From: Andrena cerasifolii
Lineage: Eukaryota; Arthropoda; Insecta; Hymenoptera; Andrenidae
DNA length: 64,000 nucleotides
Assembly: GCF_050908995.1 (NCBI RefSeq)
Contig: NC_135119.1
Location: 21,853,001-21,917,000, forward strand
Reading direction: 5' to 3'
Positions 46,660 to 59,300 of the stretch are shown here, one piece after another. Every line of letters starts with the position of its first letter. The first letter of the stretch is position 1. Below the pieces are notes generated by a model. The model was not told the DNA's origin. It did not search any database and saw only the letters and a program-made list of their open reading frames with translations. Made by a program: the position numbers and the translations under genes.

Positions 46660-48665
46660 AGTCTTAGAAAGCTCTGATAAGCACTGAAGAATGATCGAGT
46701 CTTCTGGATATAGTTCGAGACGCAAGTTGACAATGAAACATATTTCTAACGCGTAAAGAAAAAACTCTCGTGAAATGAAAAGCTTGTACAGTATTGAAAT
46801 ATTGGAGATTTGACACGCCACTTTGTTATCTACAAATTAACCGATTTTTGAAATTAATAAAGGGAATGTATAATTTGGACAAATATCCTTCAGCAAATTG
46901 GTTCCCGCTGTTATTATATTTGCTGTTTGGAATGCAACTTCAACTTCGATAATATTTTCATGTTTTCAAGCCTATCCTAATTGGAGAATTAGTCTGTATA
47001 ATAGAGTAACAGCATGCAACGTTCATCGTCCAATTAAGTTGTGGGGCATTAAAGTGCCGATGGGCGGAATTTCCTTTATTCGCCACCGCAATGCCAGCAA
47101 TCTACAGTAAACCCTTTCTCGTGTAAGTTTCAAGCTTTATTATCGAGCTGGAACACCACAGAGTTACGAGGAACTCAAACTATAGTCGAATGATCCATTT
47201 TATGCTACGTGTCGCGTAAAGGGGAACGAAATATAGACTCTTTTAAGGGCAACGCGCACCGTCTGCAGTGGAGAATGTTACGAATTCATGACACGTGCTC
47301 TTGTTTTAGAATCACTTACATTATTTACGCGCACGTCTGTTCCCTGGCATAGTAACCTCGTCCTCCTATCTAAAGAAAGCGAAGCCAATTACCTGAAACA
47401 AGAAACCGATAGATTCATAAGAACAAATTTAACGTTTCTTTCTCGTACCAATCGTCTGGCACGGTAACTAGATAATATCGGCAGACCAGTGCCGAAAATG
47501 GAAATTCACCTTCCATCTTAGAATAGAAAATGAAATATTATTCCGAAATCAAATAATCTGTTTTAAGGCAATTCGATGAACGATTTGACAAGTTCTCACT
47601 GTTACTTGAATAAGAGGATCCCTGTCATCCCCATCGTCGTTTCCAGTAATAATTTCTCCAATAGCTGTCTGAGGAGGTACACGGAGAGCTGAGATGTCTG
47701 ACGAGTTGAACGTAATGAGAAGCTAATTATCACTGCAGAAGAAAATAATATTTCTCAGGATAATTGAAGTCCCGAGTCGTTCGGGGCTGATAGAATCTTC
47801 AGGTTAAAAAGTTACGCTTTCGGGTCCAACCACGAATTCGTCCCCGTCGCCGCAAAAACTTTCGGCCAGCAAACTGGTCAATTGCTCGTTGAAGTTAGGT
47901 GAGAATAATTAAAAGATTCAACAGGGCTCCGGGATCGAGCGGGGACGATGAAAAGTACGCGGAGTAACTTCGTGCCCGAGCGTGTTTGTTAAATATTCAT
48001 AAGCTTTTTCTTCAGTTGACGTTTCAACATCGCAAACGACCAGCCGTTTTTGCAATTGAAACTTTATCACTCCAGTGAACTATGCGCCGCCCTGTCTTTC
48101 AGATGAAATCGCCGTAAAAATATCACTGTCACCGATAATTCACTTGCCGCATTTATACGCCGCGCATTTCCGTATAATCCTTCCGTTTCTTTTCAACGGC
48201 GGTTTCGTCCTGCTTACGGGGCAACAATTTCCTCGTCCGACTGTCTGACGCAAGAAACGCGACCGCTGATAAATTATTTATCGCAGACACTTTAATTTCA
48301 CTCGCAACGCTTGACACCTCGGGGCTCACCGAAGTAACCGATCGGTTATTAAATTAAGTGTACCTAATACTGTATCGAATTTCCATTCATGAAAATTTCA
48401 GTGAAACCTTCGGATCCTTCATGACGTTCGATCAAAAATACTGACTGTTCATTAAACTGTGGTTAAACAGACTGCTCGTCAAAAATATTGGAATACTAAT
48501 CCCTGCAGAAGTGATCTTCGATCAGGGCCTCTACGACACTGAGTATTAAAAACCACAAAGTCACTTTTCAAACATGACTTCTCCATAAAAAAATAGGAAC
48601 ATTGACTTGCAATAGCACAGCTAGAACACACCCACGCTGTGTAACTTATTGTGAAAATCTGTAGG
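46660..48665. other. Unassigned non-coding stretch
   Basis: AT-rich to mixed DNA. I see no exon, repeat or terminal structure in it. Confidence 0.4.
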
Positions 48666-48667
48666 TA

Positions 48668-49647
48668 GGGGAGACCAGGGCTAGTTGATACAGACGAATT
48701 ATCTCGACACTGTATATATGTATGTAGCTCCATTTGAGCGATATATGTGAAAATTGTTGTTCAATTCTTTCCTACGATCCAGCGTACCAGTGTGTACATT
48801 GGCGTTAACAATCGTTTTTTAACTGTTTCGTTTATATAGAGAAAAAGTAAATAGTTTTGATATATACAAATTGATCGTCCAAATAACATTTTTTCATTCA
48901 TTTTGTATGTATTTTCTCAAGTTTTCGCTTACTATGTATTAAAGAGGAAGGACCAAAGTATATTTTGGCATATTTGTTATTAAGTAATTAATTCAAATAA
49001 AAAATGAAAAAAATTAAAAACAGTATAGCGTATCAACTAGCCCCGCAGTGGAGTAGATCGATACATTTTACCTTCGTCGAAATAACATTTTTTCATTCAT
49101 TTTGTATGTATTTTCTCAAGTTTTCGCTTACTATGTATTAAAGAGGAAGGACCAAAGTATATTTTGGCATATTTGTTATTAAGTAATTAATTCAAATAAA
49201 AAATGAAAAAAATTGAAAACAGACTAACGTATCAACTAGTCCCGCAGTGGAGTAGATCGATAGATTTTACCTTCGTCCAAATAACATTTTTTCACCCGTT
49301 TTGTACGTATTTTCTCAACCTTTCATTTATAATATATTAAAGAGGAAGGACCAAAGTATATTTTGGCATATTTGTTATTAAGTAATTAATTCAAATAAAA
49401 AATGAAAAAAAAATTGAAAACAGACTAACGTATAACTAGCCCCGCAGTGGGGTAAATTGATACATTTTACCTTCGTCCAAATATTTTTTCATTCATTTTG
49501 TATGTATTTTCTCAACTTTTCATTTACAACATATTAAAGAGGAAAGACCCAAGTATATTTTAGCATATTTGTTATCAAGTAATTAATTCAAACAAAACCG
49601 AAAAGCATTGAAAACTGAAAAACGTATCAACTAGCCCGGGTCTCCCC
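48668..49647. mobile_element. pogo-like element with internal 199-bp tandem array
   Basis: The ends GGGGAGACCAGGGCTAGTTG and, at the right, CAACTAGCCCGGGTCTCCCC are inverted and flanked by TA (48666-48667 and 49648-49649). Most of the interior consists of four tandem copies of a unit of about 199 bp, each carrying a copy of the subterminal motif CAACTAGCCCCGCAGTGG or a close variant. No transposase is recognisable. Confidence 0.8.
48881..49633 (+). repeat. 199-bp tandem repeat, about 4 copies, inside a transposon
   Basis: Units begin at about 48881, 49080, 49279 and 49479 with AAATAACATTTTTTCATTCA or a variant. Each runs through ATATTTTGGCATATTTGTTA to a CAACTAGCCCCGCAGTGG block. Copies 1 and 2 are nearly identical and copies 3 and 4 carry more changes. 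Confidence 0.9.
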
Positions 49648-49649
49648 TA

Positions 49650-52130
49650 CCCCGTTCATTTTCTTCTGGCGCTTAAGTACGCGGGCGCGCTCATCCATGC
49701 AGATACCACGGCACGGTAACGTATGATTTCGCTTCTCGCGATACGCCCGAGTCTCGACAATTTCCCACGAGAAGTTCCGCGAAAGCACGCGCGATTATCC
49801 GGGCTGTTCGCTCCGATTGTGGTAAGCATATGGAGATACACCTATGTACGTGCACATAACCCGTCATACCTTGGTTATGGGATAACGGCGGAGGAGAGAG
49901 ACGGGGAGCCGGGTACGGAGGAGTCACGGGCAAAGCATTAAGTTTATGCCTCGCCCAGAATTACGTAGTTTAACACGTTGATAACCCGACAGACGTTGCA
50001 GCGGGCCCCGCAATGACAGCGACTTTCATCGCGGTAACAGCTTAACGACGGCGACGACGTTTTCTATGTAGTCCAGGCGACCGCGAAACGATTCCATTGG
50101 ATCTTACTTGTACCCCCAGCCGTCCACGCTTAGCATCGCGTTCGAACACCGACAGCGTCGAAATGTGTGATCAGGAATCACTTGTAGCCTCTAGTCCCTA
50201 CGTAGATATGTACATCTAAATACTATCTAGAGCCACAGTGAGTTGAAGGCTATTGACATCTAGTTCTTCAGGTTTCATAATTCAGAACCCTCCCAAGTTG
50301 ACACCGATGTTCCCGATCGCAACGTTCTGTAAGATCTAGGCTCGCGTGTCAGTAACCCTTATCGCCGACCCCTTTCCCTGATTCCGCCCTGAGAATCGTG
50401 CGCCGCCGATTCCACAGCTGTCGATATCGATTCGCCTGAACCAGCGAATCCGGCGGGGTATCGCGTTTCACGGCCCGCCGCGGTTGTCGAGTCGACCCTA
50501 ATCACCCGAGTATCGACTCGTTACAACGGAACATCATCTGTTTCCCTTATTCCCAGGCCAGCCTAATTATGCCGTATTCGTAATCGCGCGGGCGATTATC
50601 GGGCAGCGACGCGTTAATAGATTACCATCGACGATCGTCGAATCCCCCCGGCGGAGCAACGCGCAAAAGCAGATGTATATCATATTTCCAGGGCGTAAAT
50701 TGGCTGCGTTTAAGTGCGCGCCTGTATCAGTGCGCGGCGCGCATATGGGAGCAGAAGTTGCACACTTGCCCTCCGTTCCCCGAGGGAAATCTTCGCGCGA
50801 ACTCCGCGACCTATGATCGTTCTCTGGCAAACTGACCATCGACGTTTAATATCGGAGCTCGATGGTGACCATTAAGGTCATCAGCGGTCGCGAAACGGCG
50901 ATACGTTCTTCGTGCAGCGGCGAGCGGAGTGCGCGGATGGTTTTCTTCGGAGGCTATCCTGTCGGACGTCGGAGGGTCCACGGAAGCTCGCATGCGAGAA
51001 GCTGGACCTCGTGGAACTTGGATTTCGATAATGGCTAGTCGGGAGTAGATGATAATCTACGGATCGCTGGGTTTAATAAAGGGAGAATGAAAGGTCAGGC
51101 TCCCGGATAGGTGTTAAGCGAGCGAGCAAGTTTTCACGGGTCCTCGCGCTCGACGGCTCCTTCCGTGACGCAGAATCGACGATTCAGCGGGCTGAGAGCC
51201 GACGATGCGTAAGCGGCACGAGCAGGTAATCCAATAAAGCAACGCTTCCGGTCCATTATTCTCGTTCCACTTGCAGCCCGGCCTCGGGAACCGTTGACCT
51301 ATCTATCCAGTCGTTATAAATCGGAGCAAGTGCCAGGAGACCTTGCCTCGGCGCGACAGCCGGTCGATATCGCGCGTCTGCGAAGAATGATTTCGTGCTC
51401 GTGAAACCTGCACGTCGATTAATCCATTCAGGACGTATCCCCGTCCGGAGGCCGTACCCTCCAATTCCTATTCTTATTTGAAGTCGAGCCGACCTCGCTG
51501 CCGCGACGGGGATCGATAACTTAAAAGTCTCGGGGATTCTTGGGATCAGCTCGGATTGGAATTAAAGGCGATCGCTTCTGGAAGTATACCGATAGAAATA
51601 ATGCTTGTCCGCGGGACTGTACATTTACCGAGCGGAGAGATTTACCGAGATGAAAAGGCTCGCGGAGTGTTTCATCCGCGGAGAACAGGGAGGAAACTGA
51701 TACTTCCGGGGGGGATATTTTTCGTGAGGTAAAAGGGGTTGACTGGCTATCCTCTTGATCGCGAACAACGCGTACAGAAGCTTTTATTCCTTATAATGGC
51801 GCCCTCGTATGAAAGGGAAGGCTTTCGCCTATAGAAAAGCAGACGCGGCCACTCGAAAAATATTGCACGCCGGGCGTGTAATCCCGGCCATTTTTGGACA
51901 AGGAAACATGCTACGTAAACCTGACCAGCAGTTTCTTCCTTTATTAAAACTCAGAAGCATCCGCGTCGTGTGTTTCCTAATTCAGCACCGAACGCGTTGC
52001 AAATTCGCTCACTCGATTTTGTAAGATTGGCAACGTAGGATAGTGCGAGTAACGCGGAGGTACAGAAAGTCTTCGATGGAGAGTGACGAGAGTGGTTGAC
52101 GCAGACAGTGTTAGAAGAGAGTCGTAGGGG
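49650..52130. other. Unassigned CpG-rich non-coding stretch
   Basis: High CpG content between 49680 and 51780. Frames at 49691-49933, 50567-50839 and 51809-52024 are not convincing. No repeats or transposon ends were recognised. Confidence 0.4.
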
Positions 52131-52640
52131 TGTTCGATTCACCTCAAACAATCTTGAATCGATTCAAAATCGAATTATAAGAATCGATCCTTGTGAAAAA
52201 TCTGAACCAAACAATCGATTCTGGAAGAAATATAAAATATATATTATGTACAAATGTGTACACATTATGTATACATTATGTACACATTTGTACATAATAT
52301 ATATTTGCTTACTTATTTATAATAATTTTTAAACAATTTGGTTACACAGAGTAATCTATAGTTGTAATATGTTGTGATTTCATTTACTGTAAAATTCTGT
52401 ACAATCGTGACAAGAATCGGTTCTATAACCGCTTTGTAACTTATATAGAACCTAAAAAATAAAAGTTATAGAACCTAAAAAATAAAAGTTATAGAGCTAT
52501 ATAGAAACCGTAACATATATAGTCTGATATTTAGGTTCTTTATAACGGTTATTCCGAATAAAGGTTCTTCATAACTCTTTCAGTCAGAATCTTAATATAA
52601 CAGTTTGAAACAGTTATTTTCGAAACCTATTCAAGCCCTG
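52131..52640. mobile_element. Degenerate hAT-like element with hairpin and small tandem repeat
   Basis: The right end TATTCAAGCCCTG matches the ending at about 61614-61626 (TTTTCAAGCCCTG), and both are preceded by related stretches rich in GGTTCT and ATAACGGTTAT. The left side starts near TAGGGGTGTTCGATTC but is a poor match to the right end. A 23-bp unit containing AACCTAAAAAATAAAAGTTA is duplicated at about 52447-52492. CAGGG-type ends suggest hAT. I found no matching 8-bp duplication. Confidence 0.5.
52235..52306. repeat. Perfect 27-bp inverted repeat (hairpin)
   Basis: Arms 52235-52261 and 52280-52306 are perfectly complementary (27 of 27) around an 18-bp spacer that contains the palindrome ATGTATACAT. 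The arms are AT-rich with two GTAC cores, and the structure could extrude as a cruciform. Confidence 0.9.
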
Positions 52641-54741
52641 GTCAGAAGCATACAGTGTCTCGAATATACACATGTGTGCGAGCGTGCTGCATAGCGTTAG
52701 AAAGAGTGCTTCCAATATTTAAGCTGGCGTGCTTGAGATTCTCGATTTCCGTAGGAACACGCGTGACCAGAACCCTTCGGCGCTTGAATGGGCTTGCGGG
52801 CCATTTCGCGATCGCTACTAAATACGACTTAGTCCAAGTCTACCCTAACTTCACCATTAAAACTACATTCGACATCCAGACAAACATTTAAACCCGACCA
52901 CTAATCATTATCAATAAAGAATACTGTTGTCTATCGGTTGATTCCACCGTTTGTTTAACTGAGAACCTTACAATTTCGCCAATTGTCAACCCCATTTCGT
53001 TCCCTCGAGCAACGAGCAACGAAAGAACCGTTCCTCTCCTCGGTAATTTCAACGAGGCAGCGAGCTTCCTGTTTTTCCATCGCCTCGTTACCATTCACGA
53101 ACCCCTCCGGAATCGTTCCGGGGACTCATTCCTGCACGGTTACGAGGCACGACAGTTGGGACACGGAGATGGGAAGTCGAATTAAGTCTACAGAGGTTCG
53201 AGTGTTTCTCCACAGCGCGCTATCTCTTCCCCATCGGTGGAGTCCCGGAAAGCTCGCGGGGGAACGAGCCTCTCGCCACCGTGCCAGATATAATAAACAG
53301 CGGAACGGAGGAAAATTCTGTCCCAGAAAGATCGCCGATACGAAAGACCGGAGCGACTTAAAGCATCGTTAGCGTTGTCGTACACTGCGCATAGCCGAGG
53401 CACGAGTTACAGCCATAACTTCGCCATTATCCGACTTGCCAACTTTCCCTCGACAGTCACTCAGCCTTCACCCCTCTGTCCGCCGTCTCCCTTGCGCGTT
53501 ACAGCCCCGCTGTCTTTCTCGCGTTCCTTCGTCGCTAGTAAATATCTGTCCTCCTTTATCTCAGCGCCGGTCCTCTTTCCTTGCGAGTCTTTCTGCCCCC
53601 GTTTGTCTACCTCTTTGGCCCCTTTCTCCGCTTGCGGTTGCGCCCCGGCGGACAGTCCTCGCGCAGTTTACTTTGCCCCCTGTTCTTCTGCGTTCCGTGC
53701 TCCCCCGAAGAGCGATGTAACAATGCAGATGGACGGGGAGATAAATATTGGTCGAAAGGGCGACCGGGGAAAGGCTGAAGGACGCTGGAGGACCGGGCGC
53801 TGATGTTTGGCAGGACGATTTGTAGAAACAATGTGACGGATTGCTTTCCGCTCTCTGGTGTCTGTTGTCCCCGCTGTCCCTCGTGCGAGAGTTGTTTGGC
53901 TAGGTTCAGGGATCGTGAGTATTGGAAACAGAAAAACAAACGTTCTGTCGCATTAAGTCATCTCGAACTGTATTGCACGCGAGCTCTTGGAGAAGCACCG
54001 AGTCACGCGAATATATAAGCTCAAATATTCCCCAAGGGAAGCTGCATTATTTGCAAAAGAAAGTGTCGAAATCTGTCGAACAGACGCCCCTTCCTTTCAC
54101 GGGAATTATTCGACTCTAACGACGTTCACGGAACAGATATTCCAAGCTGGAACGTTCCGCGAACAGCCGCGATGCTGCCGCCCGTCCCTTTAATCCACTT
54201 AATTCTTCGTTTTCTTTCCCGGTCTGAGATTCCATCTTTCAACGACCATCCAGCGTTTTCCACTTCTTCTCGAGACGTTACACAGAGCCGCCCCTGTGGG
54301 CGCCGTAGTAACGAGCCCTCCACGAAAAAGGGACCACGAGGTCTCCGCGATAAGGCAAACTTTCGTTGACGTTTCGGACGATAACGGCCCGGCGAGAACG
54401 GGATCCAAGGAGAACGGCCGCTTATCTTCCCTCTCTCGCGACTTCACGCCGCTGTTTTGCGGCTCACCCTTATCGGCCTCGATCTCTCGCCCCTTCGGTT
54501 CAATTAACCGCGATGTTATACGGCCTGTCGCGTGCTTCCCCTTTGCGGGAGGAGCGGAGGCAGAACTTCGAATGGTCCAAAAAACCTACGGTGTAAAATT
54601 CCTCGTGTGCCGTCCAGCAAGAAATACTTGTTAGAGATACCAGGTAGGTATCCCGGGAATTTCCAAGTCCTCTGTGCTGATTCAAAATTTCAAATCCACT
54701 GGTTAAAAAGTACTTCTTGCGGTAACTTGAGGAATGTATAT
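52641..54741. other. Unassigned non-coding stretch
   Basis: GC-rich between 53000 and 54600, with many overlapping frames on both strands (for example 53375-53803 and 53607-53939) that are low in complexity and have no domain. Confidence 0.4.
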
Positions 54742-55047
54742 TGTAGAGTGGGGGTAGTCTAAGCTTGTCTTGGGTTCACTGTAGCCGAAGTGTCAGATGT
54801 CGTTGGGCTTTCGGACAAGGTTTGTACGCTTTGTGTAGTTCACGGTATTAATGTGAATAAACGCCTTTGTGCCAACTGTATAGTGCTACGAGAGTATTAT
54901 TAATTACCCGTGCGTAAGTATAGCAATGGCGACGAGGATAAAAACATAACGTGAAAATTAAACTATATGAAAAATACTAAACATCAAATCGAATTAATTA
55001 AATGTCAATTAAATTTGATTCGAACAAAATGAACAGAGAAATCGAAG

Positions 55048-55959
55048 CAGAGAAGACTGCATGGATACAAGAATTAACGACAGAACAATTAAAAACTGTA
55101 CGTGTAACAAATAAAGTGGAAATTGAAGGAACGAACGCAATAGATCAGATATGTTAAAAATTGCGAGATTACGTTAAAAGGAGAAACGCGAAATTAAGCA
55201 GCACAGATAAATCAAGTGAAAAGTTAGCAAGCAAAAGTGCTAGACAAAGATCAAATAAGATGACGACGTACTTAGGAGATACAGAACCGTTTCAAAAAAG
55301 AAAAAATTGTTTAACACGTTTGTCATCAGAAATTTTTGCTGAAATCAAGGCAGAATTAACAAGATGTCGTATTGAATTAAATTAAATTAAAAATTAAAAG
55401 ACTTATACGAACCAGATAAAAACGGTTGTCTACAACGTATAGCTTTTCGAGCAAGGAAACAGAAAGATGATGAATCAATTCAAGAATATAGTATTGCTCT
55501 GAAAAATTTAGCTCAAAAATGCAAACTTACATCGGCGGAACTTGATAATAATGTGAAAGATCAGTTAATTGATGGAGTGTGTAACGAATTAATTCGGTAT
55601 GAATTATTGAAACAATCAAGCAAGCCGTTAAAAGAGTTTATAGAGTTAGCTAAAACAATCATTTGAAATTTCAATGTACATTAAGATTCAAATTTTGCAG
55701 TGAATGCGGTACTGAAGGTCATTTATTCAAAATGTGTCCACAGAAAAAGAATTCAAAAATCAATAAAGATAGCAGTTTAAAAAAAATTGAAAGTGAGGAG
55801 GTTGAAATTTCAAATGAGAGGCTCTTTACAAACAAGGAATATGACGACGATAATGCTGAGATTGATAGATACGCGAATGATTTTTATATGCTCAAACATT
55901 GCAATTTAAAATTAATAAAAGAAAATAGTGTTCCCCGCAGTTTGAAACTATCAAAGTAA
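55048..55959 (+). pseudogene. gag-like gene of an LTR retrotransposon, broken by stops and frameshifts
   Basis: Starting from an ATG at about 55029, the pieces read MNREIEAEKTAWIQELTTEQ, a stop at about 55155, then a frame to 55382 with MTTYLGDTEPFQKRKNC. Another frame (55400-55663) reads DDESIQEYSIALKNLAQKC, SAELDNNVKDQLIDGV and ELLKQSSKPLKEFIEL. This is the retrotransposon gag/capsid pattern. After a further stop comes the nucleocapsid-type knuckle CSECGTEGHLFKMC (C-x2-C-x4-H-x4-C, 55696-55737), followed by a Lys/Asn-rich tail. At least three disruptions make it non-functional. It belongs to the element at 54742-56335. Confidence 0.72.
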
Positions 55960-55974
55960 ATAAAATTCCCTCAA

Positions 55975-56254
55975 CCCTTAACTGGTATCTTGGGGTCGCT
56001 CATGACCCCAGGCACGCAAAGTTCGCTGCAAAATTTTTGGTTGCCTAAGCTTGTAAACTGTTTTTCTAATTAATTTTATAATAATAGTTTAACTTCCTAG
56101 GTTTCTATTATTTTACACATTACCTAAGAACAAAATATTCATAGAGGTTGATTCAGGGTCGACTTTACAAATTTCTGTGTCCTTTTTTATTTGGGGTCTG
56201 CCACGACCCCAGTATACCAGCCACGTTTGCCAAAAACAGTATACCAGTTAAGGG
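55975..56254. mobile_element. piggyBac-like MITE inserted in the LTR retrotransposon
   Basis: The ends CCCTTAACTGGTAT and ATACCAGTTAAGGG are inverted repeats. The right flank is TTAA (56255-56258) and the left flank TCAA (55971-55974), a TTAA duplication with one change. Inside, TGGGGTCG and CGACCCCA motifs repeat near both ends. It separates the gag tail from the protease start of the retrotransposon and is therefore younger. Confidence 0.78.
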
Positions 56255-56260
56255 TTAACA

Positions 56261-56335
56261 ATGGAAATTGATTCGGGCGCATTAATCTCAGCAATATCAA
56301 CGGATGTATACAAACAATATTTCGCAAAGGTACCG
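56261..56335 (+). pseudogene. Retrotransposon aspartic protease, N-terminal fragment
   Basis: Directly after the MITE the frame reads MEIDSGALISAISTDVYKQY. D-S-G-A at the start of the domain, with hydrophobic residues on both sides, is the catalytic motif of retroviral-type aspartic proteases. Similarity fades after about 25 residues, and a stop follows at about 56390. The flap and second half of the domain are not visible. Confidence 0.6.
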
Positions 56336-59300
56336 ATCGACCTCAATAAAATTCTACCAGTCATTAGCCGATGCCTTTTCCCCGAAAAATAAAAATATTC
56401 AGCAATTTTGAAAATCCTGGCTTGGGCCAGGCATCTGGAATAATCGAAAGAAGCTACACCTCCTGTAAGACGTAAAGATAGCTCACAGCTGAAGCACAAA
56501 GAAGTAGACGGATCCAAGATCGAAGAGAGGGCAGCTGGGGAGGAAGGAAGAGGCGAAACAGATGTCAAAGGGGCAATTTTCAATCGGGCAGGAAGCGCGA
56601 GCGGTGTTCCTTTTTCGACGGGGGCGTGCGTCGCCGATGGCGGAGCTTAACGCGTTTCCGGTCGGGTGACGAGGCGGGTTCTTCACGGATTCGATCCACG
56701 ATGCCTTCAGCGGCAATAAGAGCCGCGTTATAGAGGGCATCAAACGAACTGGCGGGCAGCATTTCAGCCACCAGTTACAAAGCGCGATGGGGCCCGGGGC
56801 AGGGGGGGGGGGGGGAGCCACGAGGAGATTGCTAGCAGGAAAAAGAAATTTCGCGGCCGATTAGATCCGACGGTGTAAACGAGATTCCGCGTGGAAACGA
56901 ACGCCGCGGGCCAAGGGATCCAAAATCGAGGAGCCCGGGGAGCTGGCTTGGATGGATTCTCGAAGCTGCTGCTTCGAGCTCACCGACCCTTTCACGATCC
57001 CCATCCCTTTGCGTGCCAGTTAACTGGCGATACCAGCCGATTTTCAAATTCCAGTGAGGTTCGCCCGCGACTCAGGGTGAGATCGTACGGATGAGATCGA
57101 CGGATCGCGGCTTATGCGTTTGCAGCGTGAGCAGGGGATTACAAAGAATTGTAAAGCGGGAGAGAAGTGGGAGCATTATGCTATCTGAATGCAGGTTCAT
57201 TGTGCTTCAAATCTATCTAACGTCCAAGCACACCGTGTCGTGACCGATTTTATTCTTCTCATTAAAAAGTTGTCGGTGAAGGAAAGAGTTGCAGTTTGCG
57301 GGCGACCCTTTCCTGGCAAGGAAACAGGGGGAAGAAAGGGGTAAGGAGAATGACGAGCAGAGGAGCGCGTGGAGCGTTGAAGTGCCATTATCCGTTTAAT
57401 CGCCATCGTATGCGCATTCACGAGCCCCGTGTGTTATTACGCGGCCCCGTGATTAGAAACGCGAACAAAACGCGCGCGTATCGCGCGACCCTTTTCCTCT
57501 CGTTCTTTGGCCCGTGGATAACGAGTCGGGTGGCGCGGAAACGAATGGCACGAATATTTCACGGTGACACAGTTCCAGGGACGAGACGCGACGAATAAAA
57601 CCGCCCCGCGGTGACGTACGATTGCATTAATCTCGCGGCTCGTGCGTAAATATGCACGCGCGCCGCCTCGATGCTTCGCTGGGGTATCGATAAAAGGGAA
57701 GGGCTTGAATGTGTTTTCTGCGCGTGAATAAATTCTCCTCCGAGCCGAGAAGGTGCTGATGGCTCTGTAGGGCAGGACGACGGCGACTCTCAACCCGTTT
57801 TTCAGGGTAAAGGAAGCCTGGAGTATTTCAGCCCTCGTCCTACCTTCGTCGCACTCCGGGGCATCGTTAGCAGGAGAAGTCGGATTTTCTAATGATTTCT
57901 TGAGTGAGCGATAGTCGTCTCTTCTGTATCGAGTGTCATTGTGAATTTTTGGTGTGTTGGTTGCAAGTTTCATGGGAAAAGAGAAGTATAAAGTGTCCTA
58001 GAATCAGAATTGGGCGTTATCCGAATAATTCGAATAAGAATTGCGAATAAAATGAAGTTATTCGAGAATAGCGAATATTTTTTTATTCGAGATAAAAATT
58101 TGTGTATAAATTTTAGGCTTTATGTTTCTCCAAATTTATAGTTGTAATTTGTAGTAATTTGTAATTTCTGTGTGATTTAACTTTTTTTGAGTATTGCTCT
58201 TGTGGGGGAACTACAATTTTTTTTATAGAAGGAGATGATTTTCTTTAATGGAGATTTTTGAGAAGAAGGGACGTGGAGGTCCTCCATATTGAAATCTACA
58301 GTTCGCATCTAGTTTTATACCATTCTTCGGTTTTCTTTAAACTTTGAGATTTGCTCAAATACACCTTTTATTTCCATGAAAATTATTGGTCAAGTAAATC
58401 AGGCGAATCTAACGAAATTTTGAGAACGCAGATAACGCAACACTTTCAATAAAATCTCCAGCTTCTTGTGAATGAAAGTGGAAAGACGAAAGCATTTCTA
58501 TCTTTACGTGACGCAATTCGCAAAGAATGATCGTAAAAAATCGTGGACTCTGGACGCAAAGTACTTGGTATGTAGAAACGCAAACTAGACCGACAAACAG
58601 CCGGATTTAGCGATGCAACGGCGGCGTCCACATAATTTATTAATTACGTTCAAGCCCGGGACAAATTTGCCCGGGCGAAATTAGCGCTAGTCAAATTCGA
58701 GATACGCGGACAAACGAACGGAACGAGCGAGCAGTAAACACAAACAACGACACATATGATCGACGAATGAATCGAAATGTTAACTGAAATTTACTACGTA
58801 ACGTTCCACCTTTACCGTACGATAACAAGCAGCAATGGTGCTCCGAAATTACCGCTGTAATTTTAATGTAAATCGTTGAAATGTATTTATTATTCGCCGG
58901 TGTTCCGTTTCGAAGCAACAGTTCCCCGCGTCCCATTGATCCTTATGACTTCGCCGTTTTATCAACAAGCCAAATTACACACCGGCGAAATAACTTTGAT
59001 CAAAAGAGTAAATTGCGAGGTGCATAAATTACAATTAACAGTTGTTTTCAATTAAGATCTCCACTTGTAGTTATTATCTTCGAAAATTCAGATGGAAATG
59101 TAATGGACACCTACGATTGTAATTTGCGGGCTTTAAACTCTAATTGACAAATAATTATTGCAACGCAACCGTAGCTTTAACACAACATTAATTAAGGTTA
59201 TAATTTCACTCGGGGATTCTACGACAAAAAAATCTGTTACAGACAAATCTGAGTGTACCCAGGATTGTGATGCGACGAATAAAAACATTTATCTGCGAAA

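Larger units (their letters stand above)
54742..56335 (+). mobile_element. Ty3/gypsy-like LTR retrotransposon, 5' part, decayed
   Basis: A probable short LTR (about 54742-54925, containing AATAAA and ending CA) is followed within one base by TGGCGACGAGGATA (54927-54940), which sits where a primer-binding site should be. Gag fragments with several stops follow (about 55030-55960), with a CCHC zinc knuckle at 55696-55737. The start of an aspartic protease (about 56261-56335) follows, interrupted by a TTAA-type MITE at 55975-56254. Reverse transcriptase, integrase and the 3' LTR are missing. Confidence 0.7.

Noticed and set aside
48881..49633. Regularly spaced repeats as a CRISPR array
   Set aside because: The units are contiguous 199-bp tandem copies without short repeats and unique spacers, and they lie inside a eukaryotic transposon.
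53375..53939. Overlapping frames of 142 and 110 codons on opposite strands
   Set aside because: Pro/Ser/Arg-rich shadows in GC-rich DNA, with no domain and no splice-bounded structure.
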